Below, piece by piece: positions 23,293-35,087 of a stretch of 64,000 bases of DNA. The stretch is from Fasciola hepatica (taxonomy: Eukaryota > Platyhelminthes > Trematoda > Plagiorchiida > Fasciolidae), in NCBI GenBank assembly GCA_948099385.1, contig CANUEZ040000069.1, forward strand, positions 825,501-889,500. The letters are read 5' to 3'. Below the pieces are notes generated by a model, which did no database searches, was not told the origin of the DNA, and saw only the letters and a list, made by a program, of their open reading frames with translations. The translations under genes were made by a program, and so were the position numbers. Positions within the stretch are counted from its first letter, which is position 1, and each line of letters starts with the position of its first letter.

Positions 23293-23560
23293 GTGAAAAT
23301 TTTGGCTCTCCCAGTCTGAGACTTATAATTAACCGACAAGATGCTCTACCAGCTGAGCTACTGCGGTCCGGAGAGTCCGGTGTGAATAACGCTAGTGAAT
23401 AATGGATAAGGCGCGAACCACTATAACAATGATAAACAATATCTGTCCTGGTTTTAAGCACTGGGCTAGTCTCGTCGGTCACTTCAGAATGGGACGAACA
23501 GCACACGGATGAACGTGATCCACCGGTTTGATTCCGGCTCGCGGCGTCCGCATTTTCTAT
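23288..23560 (-). repeat. tRNA-derived SINE-like element ending in (AT)n
   Basis: The minus strand carries TAGCTCAGCTGGTAGAGC (23360-23343), a perfect A-box context, and its tail runs into the AT microsatellite. On the other strand CCGGTTTGATTCCGG (about 23521-23535) forms a T-arm-like hairpin. The element may therefore be composite, with two tRNA-like parts facing each other. Confidence 0.45.
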
Positions 23561-24920
23561 GTGTAAAACGCAAGTGAATTTTCCACTACATACCATTCAG
23601 GCTCCTCGTGCCAGCAATACCTTCTCTGAATATAATTAAACAATAACAGTAATTGATTCGTAGAATGGAGAAAGTCGTAAATTGGGATAAATTTTAATTG
23701 ATCCGATGGAGTTCATTTCTCGAGCAAATTCGCGATCCAACTACTTAATAAATGCACGATAAAATCGTCGATGAAATACAACCGGAATGCTGAACGAGTG
23801 GTACGGCATAAATGACATGGCGACAAGTTATTGATAGCAGAAACTATGTGGTCAGTAAGTGAGTACTCCCATAGTAATGTGGTCGTTCTACTAATATGAC
23901 TGCAAAATATATATGGCAACGGTGCATAGCGAACATTTTGACCTCAGAACATTGAAAGCCTCCTGTGGTCATTCTGTCCTATTCATATGCACTTCGAGAA
24001 AACCTATTTGGACTAGTGATCAATTGTTCAGTGTACATTCCAACCAGCATCCATGCATTTCCGCACCCAAGCAAATGAACCATACGCGTATTGCTCATCT
24101 CAGTGCAATCATGGATACTGATTATCGCAGTACGCATGTCTCGCGCGTACGATCTTCTTCCAATTCACGTGACATTGTTCGGCAAGTTTGTGTCCACCAG
24201 TCATATCTCTCATGGACTAATCATTGTGCGTATATGCGTTCCTTTTCGTATTTCATGCCTACAGTATTCACGTATTTTATATGCTGAATGCCTAATGCAT
24301 TTCACTGCCAGTTGGTGTGTCTTCTGATTCCATTTTCGGCAATTCGGTCATTACACCTCCGTTACCAATTATCACGTGAACCACGCTCAGTACGCAATAT
24401 CTAACGAATGAAAGACTAGAAATCATCCTCCAAACTCAAAGGAACCCCTGCCACCTGTCTCATTCACGAAATTGACTACTACAACTCGAAGTCACATTAG
24501 GGAATTTTGTCCGCTCGGTACGTCTATTATCGTTAAAAACGTGTTTTTGAATAGTAGTTATCAACTACCACTGGAATGAGCGTATAAACAGTTGTCAACA
24601 AAACATTTGAGAGTCAATGAGGATAAACGTCATTCAGTGTCCGACACTCGGTAATTAATAGCTGGTAAACAAGAACAGGCATCTCATGGTGGCTGTCTGC
24701 ATTCTGGTGCAAGGAGGCGCATCAGCTTTGTGCTGTCTTGATGGTAAGCGAAAATGTGTATTTCCTGGTCAAATAATACATGCTTTAATCACCCGTTTAT
24801 ATCGTAATAATCTCAGTAAATAAAAGTGATTTTGTAAGAAAAAATCGATTGTGAAGAACAAAAACAGAAGTCAAACATTATGATCAATATTATATACATT
24901 TCAATTGGTTCGCATGCATC
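23561..24920. other. Interval y, no gene recognised
   Basis: ORFs at 23913-24287 and 24091-24327 show no domain. A second-half CUB exon would be expected on the minus strand below 24929, but I could not find one. Confidence 0.4.
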
Positions 24921-24928
24921 AAACTAAC

Positions 24929-25098
24929 CTCAGATGGCGGGATGTAAACCTGAAGCTTTTGCTGATCGGCGCCGGATATTACCCATTTGCATCTGTAGTC
25001 TTTTGGAATCATCCCGACATCTTGGAGAACATCGAATGATTGCTCAGTAGTCCCTGCTGTTAAAATGTTATTCACACATACAGTTGACGCCAGTTTAC
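24929..25098 (-). CDS. Candidate CUB first-half exon
   Basis: Bounded by acceptor TTTTAG and donor GAG/GTTAGT, this 170-bp minus-strand exon reads (GT)KLASTVCVNNILTAGTTE, later PKDYRCKWVISGADQQKLQV and YIPPSE. It starts with two bases completing a codon and ends on a codon boundary, exactly like the 164-bp CUB exons at 35 kb and 37 kb. It keeps the two cysteines, the tyrosine before RCxW and the alternating hydrophobic strand. Extracellular CUB domains bind proteins or glycans. It probably belongs to the same gene family as the right-hand cluster, more diverged. Confidence 0.6.
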
Positions 25099-25238
25099 CT
25101 AAAATCAAAATAAACAAATTATCCAAACTGAATTGGTGAAATTTTGAAAAAATCGTGAGATTGTAACATTTTTGGACATCATTCAGGAACTTCCAAGTAG
25201 ATAACCAATAAAAACATATTAGACGTGTGTGGTAGCAC

Positions 25239-25439
25239 CTGCGGTCGAATTGCAAATGGAACTTCTCTCATGTAAGTTCCATAATATTGAAAGAAGTAGT
25301 AATTGGTGAATTGCTTCGAAATCCGTCCGAAATTCGTCTGACTTGCGGAACCATTTATAACGACTGACTGGTGTGTTGAAACGTTATAATTCCGTACCAT
25401 GGAGTTTGCTGTATTAATGTGTAAAAATGACTTCATCTT
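25239..25439 (-). CDS. Candidate CUB second-half exon, less certain
   Basis: After a TTTAG acceptor the minus strand is open in phase 0, as expected for a CUB second-half exon. It ends at CCGCAG/GTGCTA. It contains SVVINGSASQTNF and then FTNYYFFQYYGTY, similar to the closing strand of CUB domains (F...YY). The cysteine pair of the other second-half exons is absent, and the exon ends in phase 0 rather than 1, so it may be misjudged or decayed. Confidence 0.35.
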
Positions 25440-26600
25440 CTAAACTGCAGTTAGGGCTAGGAGGTTATGGTCTGTCACAGCGTTCGATAGATAGTTTGGT
25501 CTCACCGGCAGACTGCTTCAGCCCCAGCCCCTACCGAGTCCACGAAACCATGAAAGACAGGACAGTCGACTGATGTCGTGAATCGATAGATGAGAGCCAA
25601 ATCCAGCCGGTCGCATTTAAGCTTGAATTCTTGGTCGCCCACACCAGTCAGACCAATGCGCTGTGTGCAACAAGTGGATACATGAACCGACTACCCATTT
25701 ATTCTGTTTTTTACAGATAAAACGAGAACGGTTCGCAGGCAGAAGTGAGTTTTCGCTAGAGTAAGTGGGACGGTTTAAAACAGGGCCACCTTAGTGAGGA
25801 CCGAAAAAGCTCACGATGAAGGTAGGGAAGATTTAGGAGAGATTTCTTTTCCCCAAAAACGAGATGTGCTTAGACCGGCGGAATTGCCATACTAATGATA
25901 AACTGCAATTGGTTCTGGTCTTAAGGCGACGGCTTGGTAATACTTCGAATGTGAACATGTGTAGGCACGTAGTTGAGACTAAATCCAAATTTCACCAGTT
26001 TTCTAATTTATCCTCTGATTACTAAATTTCACCACATATTTTTCTCGTAAGTCTCTTTCAAACGATGGTGCGGACAATTATGCATCCATGTTATCTCACG
26101 AATTGGTTCAAGAAAATACGTCTCTCCACTTGTATCTCCGTCGTGATAACAGTGTTCAAAACTGCGTCATATCTATCATTTTCCTGAGCACTTAAAACAT
26201 CGTAGCATGAGCAATATTGAGTTCATACTTCTACTAATCTGTCACAAAGGTTACAAACAGATAATGTGATGGTTTTAGTGGTTAAAATGTCCAACGACCG
26301 CGTGCGTTAACAGTTGCTAGTGCTACGTTTTCAACTCTAGCACTTCTGCTCTCCAACTCGAACATCACATCGTTAGATTGTAGTGTCCATGTGAATTTTC
26401 GCCTGAATCAAAACTGTCTTACTTTTGGTAGAGCAAGAGGAACAATGCTGGCAGAAAGGTCAGTCAATTTTGCATGCCCCCATTCAATTGTCAACATATA
26501 TCATGTAGAGTACATGATATCTGAAAAAATGCGATGGATTTATCATTTGGGTGACCAAGCATAGAGACAATGTAGTGATCAGGGGATAATTACGATCTAA
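25440..26600. other. Interval y, no gene recognised
   Basis: A weak tRNA-like A-box context (TTAGTGGTTAAAATG) lies near 26276-26290 without a B box. Nothing else can be supported. Confidence 0.35.
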
Positions 26601-26830
26601 GGAGTCGTACTCCACCAGCTTTATGCACGCCGAATTGTAGCCAGGTGCTTTGTGACATTCAAATATTTGGCTTTCTTTGTTGATCTCTGCACCAGTCGGT
26701 GAATCTGTCGAAACAGACCACGGGATGAGTGTCGGAATAGCTGTGTGCAAAGCTGATACTGAAGGTCAACAGACCTGTGTTTAAAGATGCTCTGCCCGAT
26801 GTTCATGAAGCCGCTGTTGATTGGGAATCG
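26600..26830. repeat. Dispersed repeat shared with 9550-9710
   Basis: Aligned blocks include CAGACCACGGGATGAGTGTC against CAGACCATGGGACAAGTGCC and a GGTCAAC block. Copies are diverged and the family is unknown. Confidence 0.5.
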
Positions 26831-26929
26831 GCGAATACAGTCACTTTCACAGATTGATTCGCTCATATCTAATAGTACCCCACTAGTGAGTTGAATGAGA
26901 CAAAACAACTTGCGACTATTTCCCGTGGT

Positions 26930-27180
26930 GGCAGCGTGCTACACCTCTGAGATGTGGAGAAATGGTTCATCTCAGGATATGAGATTTCATCCCCGAGTGC
27001 ATTCCACGGGATTTATTTTCCGGTGATCTGGCCTATATTTTGAAAAGTCTTGCAAATCACATGCACGCACAAGCACACCGCAATTTGACACCCGGTGCTT
27101 CACTGCGAATCGACCAACCCCGAGTTTTGATCACCACCTTGCCATATTTCTCACTGAGACGGAAAGACAACTGTCCCGGA
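26930..27180. other. Possible SINE-like segment and unassigned sequence
   Basis: CCCGTGGTGGCAGCGTGCTA at 26921-26940 and GAGATTTCATCCCCGAGTG near 26981 recall a tRNA-derived head, with its inverted end CCACGGG. The evidence is weak. Confidence 0.25.
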
Positions 27181-27189
27181 ATAAAATTC

Positions 27190-28125
27190 ACAAAGGAAGA
27201 ATAATGTGAGGCAAAACTGCCGTTCGTCGACGTTCTGATAATGAGGCAAGCAAACGGAAACCTAGAAACAATGGTCTATCGGAAACCGACTAAAACCGAC
27301 CGCATACTGAAGTTCCAAATCAATCACTTTATGCGCCACTTGAAGAGCTGTGTGCGCACTCTATTCCACCGGGCCGATACACGCTGCAGCACACCCAAAC
27401 TCTGAAAAAAGAACTAATCAGATTTTTCAAGTTGTTCGTGGCAAACGGTTACCCAAAGAGCTTCTTAAACTCTTGTATTCGAGGTAACTCGAAAAGCCGA
27501 AAGGAAAGCAGCCACGAATGCATAGTCGTGCTACCATACATACGAGGAGCATCAGAGGCAGTAGATCGTATTGCTAAAACCGTTGGGCATCAAACTTGTC
27601 CACAAATCCGTCAGCACCCTGCGGGACCGCCCGATTCAACGGAAAAGACCGTGTGGACCAGCACGACCAATCAAGAGTGACCTACGCTATCCCATGCCTG
27701 GGATGTGGTGAGGAATGCACAGGTGAGACAGGCAAACAATTACACACTGGCCCACACGAAAACAAACTAGCATTACGACGTGGCGATCCACACTGACAGA
27801 TTTCTAACTACTGCAAGCAGACAGGCCACGAGGTCAAAATCTATTGCACAAGGGTGGTTGCCCGAGCAAAGAAGGGGGAGCGCCTCATCCTCCAGACCCT
27901 GCATTCGATCAACTCCTCCAGTTGACATAGTTGTCACCCTGGAAAAAACTGGTGCCGACAAATACAGAAACAGACCGACGGACAACAGACCGACGAACAA
28001 CAGACCGTAAACTTGCGGAACCAGCCGTCGCATTCACGCACTTATTCGCTCACGTTTGACAACGAGTCCTAGTTTGGATCGGAACACCACAATAAACGTT
28101 TTACAACTCAGCGTACGCCTTGACT

Positions 28126-28130
<5 letters not shown>
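27190..28130 (+). mobile_element. Penelope-like element, 3' part of ORF, degenerate
   Basis: The plus strand reads KFTKEE, KLPFVDVLI, NLETMVYRKPTKTDRILKF, then CVRTLFHRADTRCSTPKL, the conserved Penelope segment after the RT core. It continues NGYPKSFLNS and VVLPYIRGASEAVDRIAK. After a frameshift near 27665 comes YAIPCLGCGEECTGETGKQL then KLALRRGD, a GIY-YIG domain in which the catalytic tyrosine position reads C (ECTGETG). Stops follow. The 3' end abuts a (TA)n run at 28130. Confidence 0.82.

Positions 28131-28158
<28 letters not shown>
28130..28158. repeat. (TA)n microsatellite
   Basis: An uninterrupted TA dinucleotide run directly after the Penelope-like 3' end. Confidence 0.95.
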
Positions 28159-28159
<1 letters not shown>

Positions 28160-28162
<3 letters not shown>

Positions 28163-28890
28163 CATGTAATTACTTGAGTGTGGTGTGTGGGACTGATGCA
28201 TATTTGTTTAGCTGACTGTCCTTTGGACTCCATCCTTCACGCACAAACCTCAGGTCATCTGACAACTCGGAAGCACTCGGAAGCACCAGACTCGAGTTTT
28301 GCTCTTGTTAGAGCTCGTCAGTGGTGCATATCCTTGGTCACATATACTTATGTATATGTATATATAGTAAAATATATTTACAGTACACAAGATGCTATCA
28401 AACCCACCCTGATTTCCTCTCTTTTCCGCGATCATTTTTCATTCAAAGCACTCAGAATAACCAAGCTTCGCATGCTGGTTGGTCAACCTATTACTATACT
28501 AAATATGGACACGGATTTTAAACATGAAAAAGATAATCCGATTCACCCCGAAAATAATTTCTGAGAGGATGAGAAATGCTATAAAATCCACCTCTAGATC
28601 TATGACAAAAACATCGCGCTGGGTTGGAAGCACAACTACCTTGGTCGTTAATGGCTCATTTTGGACTCTCAGTAATAAGTTATGGAACATTTTCCGCGTC
28701 ACATGTGATTCATTAACAAATGTGACTCAAGCTACACATTCTAATTAGGGGCAGTGACTTCTCATTCTTGAAAACAGACGCTGAGATGAAATAATACTAA
28801 TAAGTCGTTAAGGAAAAACGCGGAATACGAATAACGGTTTCCGAGCAGACCACGAGAACACTCTTGTGCGGTGTTTCGGACTGACCGTAC
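28160..28890. other. Unassigned stretch before arm A'
   Basis: ORFs such as 28178-28564 show no known domain. On the left, arm A is followed by BEL protease and gag; here those are missing. Confidence 0.45.
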
Positions 28891-28989
28891 AATGCGGTAA
28901 CAGTACCGATGCATCAACTAAGTTGTAACTATCGGCCACGATGATACTTACCGCACCACGTTCTTCTAAACACAAAGGAGCCGAAGAAG

Positions 28990-29520
28990 TTGAGTATTGT
29001 CTTGAATTGCATACCCAAACATAAGGGACGGTGGCTCAATGATATGCTTCATCAAAGCCCTGATATTAAAGTTGATTTTGTGGGCATAATTTTGCAGTCC
29101 CACAAGGAAACGGTGGCCGTTTCAGTGGATATCGAAGAGATATTCATGCAAGTGGAAGTATCCGAAATTGATAGAGGCGCCATATGGTTACTGTGGTGGC
29201 CGCAAGAAAGCCTATTATTGATATCGAAGAAATACCAGACGACAGTCCACCTTTTCGAAGCTAATTCCTCACGCTTTTGCGCCAATTTCACTTTATGCAG
29301 AGCTGCGAGAGATTCTGAGGTAGACTATGGAAAATTCGTCTCGCAATCCGTAGAACGCAATTTTCATGTCAATAATTGCTCAGTATCCTTTTCAACTGGT
29401 GCTGAAGCTACTTCTTTCGCGAGATGGATAGCTGAGTTATTGATGCACGTTGGTTTCTCTTGTGCTTGGCTCGTACAGTCATGTGCTCACACACGCACGC
29501 ATGATCTACACCCCGTGTAA
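28990..29520 (+). pseudogene. BEL/Pao reverse transcriptase fragment (right)
   Basis: A 176-codon ORF with VSVDIEEIFMQVEVSEID (motif A), SSRFCANFTLCRAA and the mutated FHVNN at motif C. It differs from the left copy at few positions (for example IWLLWWPQE against KQFLWWPQE). Confidence 0.85.
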
Positions 29521-30327
29521 TCATGGACGCACGCCTTCAGACGTGCACACACGTACACAGTTGACGTTTGCCGTGCTTATTCCCGGACAGCACTGACCAA
29601 TCAGGTCGTTCCACGTGTTGCGCGACCTTGGACGACTTGATCCCCTTGTTCAGTTGTCTTACACTTCCGACTACACGCATCACTGACTTAAGCACCTGCA
29701 AACTTGTTTGCGTTCTCATTTGCTCGCTTGTACTGGGGATCACCGTACGTTGCTACGGGAATGTACGTTTATCCATAGACGTACGCCTTTCTTCTGTTAC
29801 CGAATTGTGAACGCAACAGTTTCAAACTGAGTATATGGGTATCCAACTCACGAAAGTTTATAGCCTTATCCCTGGACCTTGATATAAGGGCCAGTTCGGC
29901 TCGGCTGCGTCAACAGAACAGCCCCAGTCAGAGAGCACTGGGTGTTCACTGGAATACCGTCTCGGACGAATTCACCCCTCAGTTCCACTCGCTTGGTATG
30001 CCCCTGAAGAGCATAGGCATACTGTCAAACATCAGTTCCCTATTTGACCAACTTGGACTAGTGGCTTCGTTATATCCCCCCCCCCCCAACGAGGCAGTTA
30101 CTACATAGGGCATGCAGGTCGAAATCTGGTTGGGATAGCCCACTCAGCGTAAAGGATTCCGTGTAGTGGAATAATTAGGTACCTTTCATGAACCATGTTG
30201 GTAAAATAAGAGTGCCTAGGAGCATAACTAATGAGACTCAACGAAGGATAGGATACCTTGAGGTACGTATATTCTATGGTGCTTCGGAAACCGGTGTGGT
30301 GCAGTGGCGTGCGCGAGGTGAGTTCCC

Positions 30328-30605
30328 GTGGACAGAACTCCATACCACGTGTTTCTGTGTAGTGAATCACTAGAAACACTTATCAAAACCGTTGCTATCC
30401 CAAAGCTGGAGTTGGAGGCAGCCATCTTATGCGTTCGATTGAGCGCGATATTAAAACGGAGCCTAACATATTGTTTTGATGGAGCGCACTTCTGGACAGA
30501 TTCAATGATCGTCAGGTACTACACAGAGAATGCTAGTAGTTGCTGTTTCATTGGTTACTAACCTTTTAGCAGTTATTCATCAATATGGAGAACAACACAA
30601 GGTGG
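30328..30605 (+). pseudogene. BEL/Pao RNase H fragment (right)
   Basis: It carries KTVAIPKLELEAA and FWTDSMIVRYYTEN, then a stop. Another frame continues LAVIHQYGEQHKVANK up to the Penelope insertion. Confidence 0.8.
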
Positions 30606-31215
30606 CGAACAAGCTCATGTTCAGTGATTCGTATTCATGCCATTACATCACATTTCATATGAACAGTGTTAGGTGAACAAAACAGAAATCAAGATAAGGC
30701 GATGAGTCAAAATTTAAGTGAGGGAGACGGGATCAAATATCACATCCGTGACCTCGATCCGTCTCTGGACCGTGAATAGGTGTCTGCGGTGTCTGCGGTG
30801 TGATTAGTCGGATCAACGGATCTGTGGTCAGTTTTTGGGTAGGGGGTGGGCCAAGGAAGCCTTAGCGCTTGCACGAACTGTTTTTGGGCGCACAACGGGG
30901 GTTTGTAGAGACGAATGCATACCGCTTCCGCTGTGGCTAGAACACGGCACTTCACCAGTCTTGATTGCCCACTTCGGACTTTGTAGATTGGCCGGAATTC
31001 TTTGGTCACATTCACTGAGTGGTTGGACTGAACAAGGTGTGAACACACAACGCTCGTAATTACTTTGATTGCTCCAGTGTTCAACCAAGCTGGGTGGTGT
31101 TCACGGACTCGTTCGGATAAGTGTCTGGTCGTACGGCCAATGTACGTTGTCCCACAGGAACAAGTAAAGGAGTACACACTAACGTGTTCCAGTGGTGATA
31201 CGTGTGATCAGAAGG
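30600..31215 (-). mobile_element. Penelope-like 3' fragment with GIY-YIG domain (right)
   Basis: Better preserved than its partner in arm A. A single 145-codon minus-strand ORF (31177-30740) runs from CGTTYIGRTTRHLSERVREH through KCRVLATAEAVCIRLYKPPL to SRSRDGSRSRM and stop. Y, YIG and the R of the GIY-YIG fold are visible; no reverse transcriptase is attached. It lies antisense to the BEL host element at the same point as in arm A. Confidence 0.85.
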
Positions 31216-32260
31216 TAATATTGCTGATCTAGCCTCAAAAGGAATTTCAACTGAAGGGGAACTGAGGACTTGGTTGAGAGGACCTTCATCTCTGAAGGAT
31301 TATAATCCACCAGGAGTTTTATTGTCAGTCCCGTCAGATGGTGTGGAGACTAAGAAAAGGCCTGCTCTCGCAAAAACAGCCAACTTGCATAATAATATGA
31401 CCCTCATGTTTTCTCCGTACTATGATCGGTCTAAACTGTTGAGGGCTATCGTTTGCCTCATTCCATTCACCTCCTATATTCAAATTATTCTCTTCTCAAA
31501 GAGTAAGGGTCTGCTAAACGTGGTCTATTTATCCGCCGAAGACATAGAAAGGGTCAGGGTAAGAGTGATAATAATGGTCCAAAAAGAGTTATTCAGAGAG
31601 TTCCTACAACAAGGATCATTTAGAGAAAAGCTATGCAAAGACGTTCTGGATTTCTTAAGAAAGCTACGTCCGGTTATAATACGAAAACTTTTGTGTCGGT
31701 GGACGACAAATTTATGCTGAATATTCAGGTGCACTCAAACCACCGGTTATTTTGCTGAACAGACACCCGGTGACAGAAATCATTATCCACCACCACCATA
31801 GTAGAGAAGGACTTTTCGGCATCGTGCAAGTACCGGCCACAATCCGCGAGAGGTACTGGGTTACCAGGAAAGTCGGCGCAGTAAAACTGGCCGTAGGACA
31901 GTGTTTAACTTGTCGTAGACTGGCCGCTATCGCCGGTCAACAGCTGATGGCTCTTCCTCAAAGACGTGTGAAAAAAGGACGGTGTTGCTTTAGCTAGGTC
32001 AGAATGGAATAATTGGGTCCTATTCTTTTCGTACGGGCAGAGGGTCGGAATAAAGGTACGACTGTCTATCTACTTGTCCACAAACTCGAGCTACTCATTT
32101 GGAAGTGATAGCTAGTTTAAGAACAGATTCGTTTATAATGTCTCTCGACTGATTTATTAGTAGACGTGAAACACCAACAGAAATCTATTGCAACAATGGC
32201 TCGCTATGCACTTGTATTCCAGCTCATGAATGGTATCGTAGAATTTGCAGAACACTCGTG
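31216..32260 (+). pseudogene. BEL/Pao integrase, broken
   Basis: From 31274 a 148-codon ORF leads into the integrase region, and from 31752 reads LNRHPVTEIIIHHHHSREGL, then IRERYWV, then VGQCLTCRRLAA and QQLMALPQRRVKKGR. This is the H2C2 zinc-binding domain of BEL integrase (HP, H-H, C-x2-C). The core follows in shifted frames as HLEVIASLRTDSFIMSLD and FISRRETPTEIYCNNG, the region around the second catalytic aspartate (YxDNG in active copies, CNNG here). Confidence 0.82.
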
Positions 32261-33020
32261 TTCTTGATTCGGGTTCTGCATCGATTCGGACTTCGCATTG
32301 CCTTGAGGTTCGAGTGTGCTATCCGGAACGAGTGAAGTTTGTTATTCGGTGAATCGAGCACTTAACTGGTTATCATACTTCACGCGGACCAGGACTTATG
32401 TGTTTTAGTTGTATCACGGATATCGTAGCTTAAAAATTAGGCATGAACCCGGGGTTATTCATTGGATTGCCATGGAATTTGACCAATTATTGGCGGTATC
32501 ACTCATCCACGCTTGGAACAGCTGAGCAGGTTTGGTGACCTTGCATGGCACTGACTTGGTATGAGTCAGGGTGTTAATTTCCGGTTCCTTGGAAGACATC
32601 GGGTCAGCCGGGCGATCGTTTGACCGTGAGAGGGACTGTACTTAGTCCTAACCTGTTCGAGCTTCTCAAGTGGCTGTGGGATAGGCGGTCGAGAGTGCTG
32701 TAACGACAACATTCAACTTCCTTCCGTTTGTTAGTCGCTGATCTCCGCGAGCTTTGTTATGGCTTCCTTGATACATGTTGCAGTATCCGGTTCAAGCATG
32801 AACCATTTTATCTCTAGTTTTGCCAATTTATGTTCCTGGTTTAATTTCGAGTCAACTGACCAACCTTATGGGAACCGGCATTCCCTCTCGGAATCGTGAC
32901 AGGACTGCATTTTACCGAATTTCCCTTAAATCCAATTCCGGCAGAAAAGCAAAAGAGTGATTTAATTATCTGGTTAGCTGTAGCGGTTGTCCCGAGGTTT
33001 TGGTTGTCAATCCGATAGAA
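32260..33020. other. Unassigned stretch after BEL integrase
   Basis: It could include the end of BEL pol or an LTR, but I see no terminal repeat or polypurine tract that I can defend. Confidence 0.4.
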
Positions 33021-33029
33021 ACCTAGCCT

Positions 33030-33121
33030 TGCTAGCTCTATGCATGATTTAGACAGAATACGGCTACCATCAGCAGAACAAATTCCAATTCGATAACCAT
33101 GTTCATCTAAAATTCTTGGTT
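33030..33121 (-). CDS. Candidate host exon, paralogous to 12554-12660
   Basis: After the acceptor GCTGCTTTAG (minus) the exon reads (AA)PRILDEHGYRIGICSADGS then RILSK. It starts with two bases completing a codon, the phase needed to follow the CUB exon that ends at 34904 with one base over. It lies 1.8 kb downstream of that exon in the same direction, so it could be the next exon of the CUB gene. The donor is not fixed. Protein family unknown. Confidence 0.45.
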
Positions 33122-33179
33122 CTAAAGCAGCACAATAACCACAGTTATACAGTGGTGAGAAACAGGTGAAAAACAAAAA

Positions 33180-34320
33180 CGAAGGACAGAGGCTTTGCGG
33201 AAATCAGAACGGTGTGGAAAATTGAAACCGTTTCCTTTACAACCAGCTGAACGAGACTCCAGCCCAGTACGATTGTGGCACAACCATCAAACTGCAGTGT
33301 CAGAAAAACGTGAATATACGCTACTATTCGTTCATCTCATTTTCTTGCCATTCCAGATGGTCATGTAGTGAATATGACAGATGAACAAGAAGAGACAGAA
33401 GAAGGACAAATTTGAGCGAAATAACAGTTTGTTGTTTGGACTAATTTTTAAATCCTCCTGTTGATACTTTTTCGATCGCACGGTGCTGCCTGTACATCTC
33501 TCGTTGTTGTTGTGACCCTGTTACAATATATGTCCACTGTATCTCACTCTGCCTTCTGGGGAGTGGATTATCTGTGCCGTGACCGATTGTATTCCTCCGT
33601 ATGCTACTACAATAATCGTTATTCATTGCTGACTGTCGAACCTCCTGTCCAAATACAGCAGGCATCAGGACACTAATTTTATGAATTGGCCAGATTGGAA
33701 TACTGTAGACATGATCGTCAAAACACAGTTACGATTCGCAAAGCTCTCCGCGTGTTTATTCTTTGAACTGTCTAGGCTAGCAGACTACAAAATGAATAAA
33801 CTTTTACCGGCATGAATCAATCAACCAGTCACAAAAGGATGGATTTAAATGTAGTTGCAATACGAAAGAGATTTACTATTAAGTGAGTAAAAATAAGCTG
33901 CATCTGTGGGGCGACCAAGAACATTTGCCAAAACGAATGGACCAACCTATCATCAGATCAGTTAGTGGCGCTTATATGAGGTAGTCAATGGTGGAGTGTA
34001 GTGACAGAATGGACAAGAGTGGGAGTTCGAGCATCAGAGCAGCAAAACAAATAACGTAGATTAGGAATTTTAACCGCTTCCAAAAAAATGAACGAAAACG
34101 TAAGCCGTTCATGTAACGAGTACTGTAAAACATGAGCATAAACCAATATCATCTCAGAAAAAAATAGACTTGCGCCATGCCCGACGGTAACAACGTATGT
34201 ACATAAAGTCATGAGAAATATAAACAAAAATCGGGGGTAGAGGCACCGATAACGAACGGAACTGTTCAGGAAAAACCATTCAAGCGGATTACTGAAACGG
34301 CTCATTGGATAGATAAAACG
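33180..34320. other. Unassigned stretch downstream of CUB unit 1
   Basis: ORFs at 33441-33665 (minus), 33461-33676 (plus) and 33985-34305 (minus, hydrophobic) show no known domain. Confidence 0.4.
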
Positions 34321-34903
34321 GATATCGCGTCCGATGTGCAGTTCGCAGTCGGGTAAAGATGGAGACTTGAGAAATCATGTGATGGGACTTGAATGATCAA
34401 TGAATAACAGACGCATCTGATATTCTCAAGGCCAGCCTGACCACCGAAGTATCAGCTACAGCAACGAAGAATGAGTGTGGTTCCCCTCTATATGGTTAGC
34501 AATCATGCACACAATCGAAAACACTAGTGATTTTCATTTATACAAAAATTAATCTGGGGTAAAAAAAAGAACAATCCTGCACAATGCATACTTCACTACG
34601 AATATCCAAACTCACTTTTACCTTCCGTATTTTCCAACATCAAAACTATCAGTCGTCAACAGACGTGCTATAGTGCAGAAACAACAATTGCTCGTATCTG
34701 CCTCTGAAAGATCCATTCTCAAAAACGGTTTCACACTAACGAATGTGAACAGATTTCAGCAATATTTCCCATCCAAACCAATTCGAATACTGTTCATCAC
34801 AAAAACGTATTCATTCTGAAATAGTCCAACACATCCGAATTGTCTTACACAATGCACCATTTTTCTTTCTCATCAAACACATACTCGAACAGAAACAACT
34901 CAC

Positions 34904-35087
34904 TCAACATGTAGTACACTTGGAATGAATTGACTTGAGTGTTCATTTGTTTGCCTGGATACGTGACCGACACAGATGATCCCGTTGATTGATACAACTC
35001 CTGACCAGATTGTGCACAAATCACTTCAGTCATCCGAGATGAATCAAACACATCGATCAATTGAACACACTGATTTGCAGTGGATGT
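34904..35087 (-). CDS. CUB-domain gene, module beta second-half exon (unit 1)
   Basis: Minus strand, acceptor TTTTCTGCAG and donor GTGAGT, 184 bp. It reads TSTANQCVQLIDVFDSSRMT, then EVICAQSGQELYQSTGSSVS, then VTYPGK and ending NSFQVYYML. This is the second half of a CUB domain: a cysteine, a D-rich turn, a second cysteine, the S-rich strand and the closing FxxxY. It starts in phase 0 and ends with one base over. CUB domains occur in secreted or surface proteins. The ORF reads beyond the donor, but the identical exon limits in five copies support the splice sites. Confidence 0.8.

Larger units (their letters stand above)
28892..31821. repeat. Outer inverted-repeat arm A' (partner at 1-2927)
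   Basis: Reverse complement of arm A. It begins abruptly inside BEL reverse transcriptase at GCGGTAACAGTACCGATGC. BEL coding continues past 31821, which shows that the left arm is cut by the window edge rather than by biology. Confidence 0.88.
28892..32260 (+). mobile_element. BEL/Pao LTR retrotransposon, right copy, 5'-truncated
   Basis: Plus-strand BEL pol from within the reverse transcriptase through RNase H (interrupted by the Penelope fragment) to integrase. Gag and protease are absent. The integrase H2C2 zinc-binding part is preserved well, and the catalytic-core start follows in a broken frame. No LTR was identified downstream. The FHVNN in place of YVDD is shared with the left copy. 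Confidence 0.85.
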
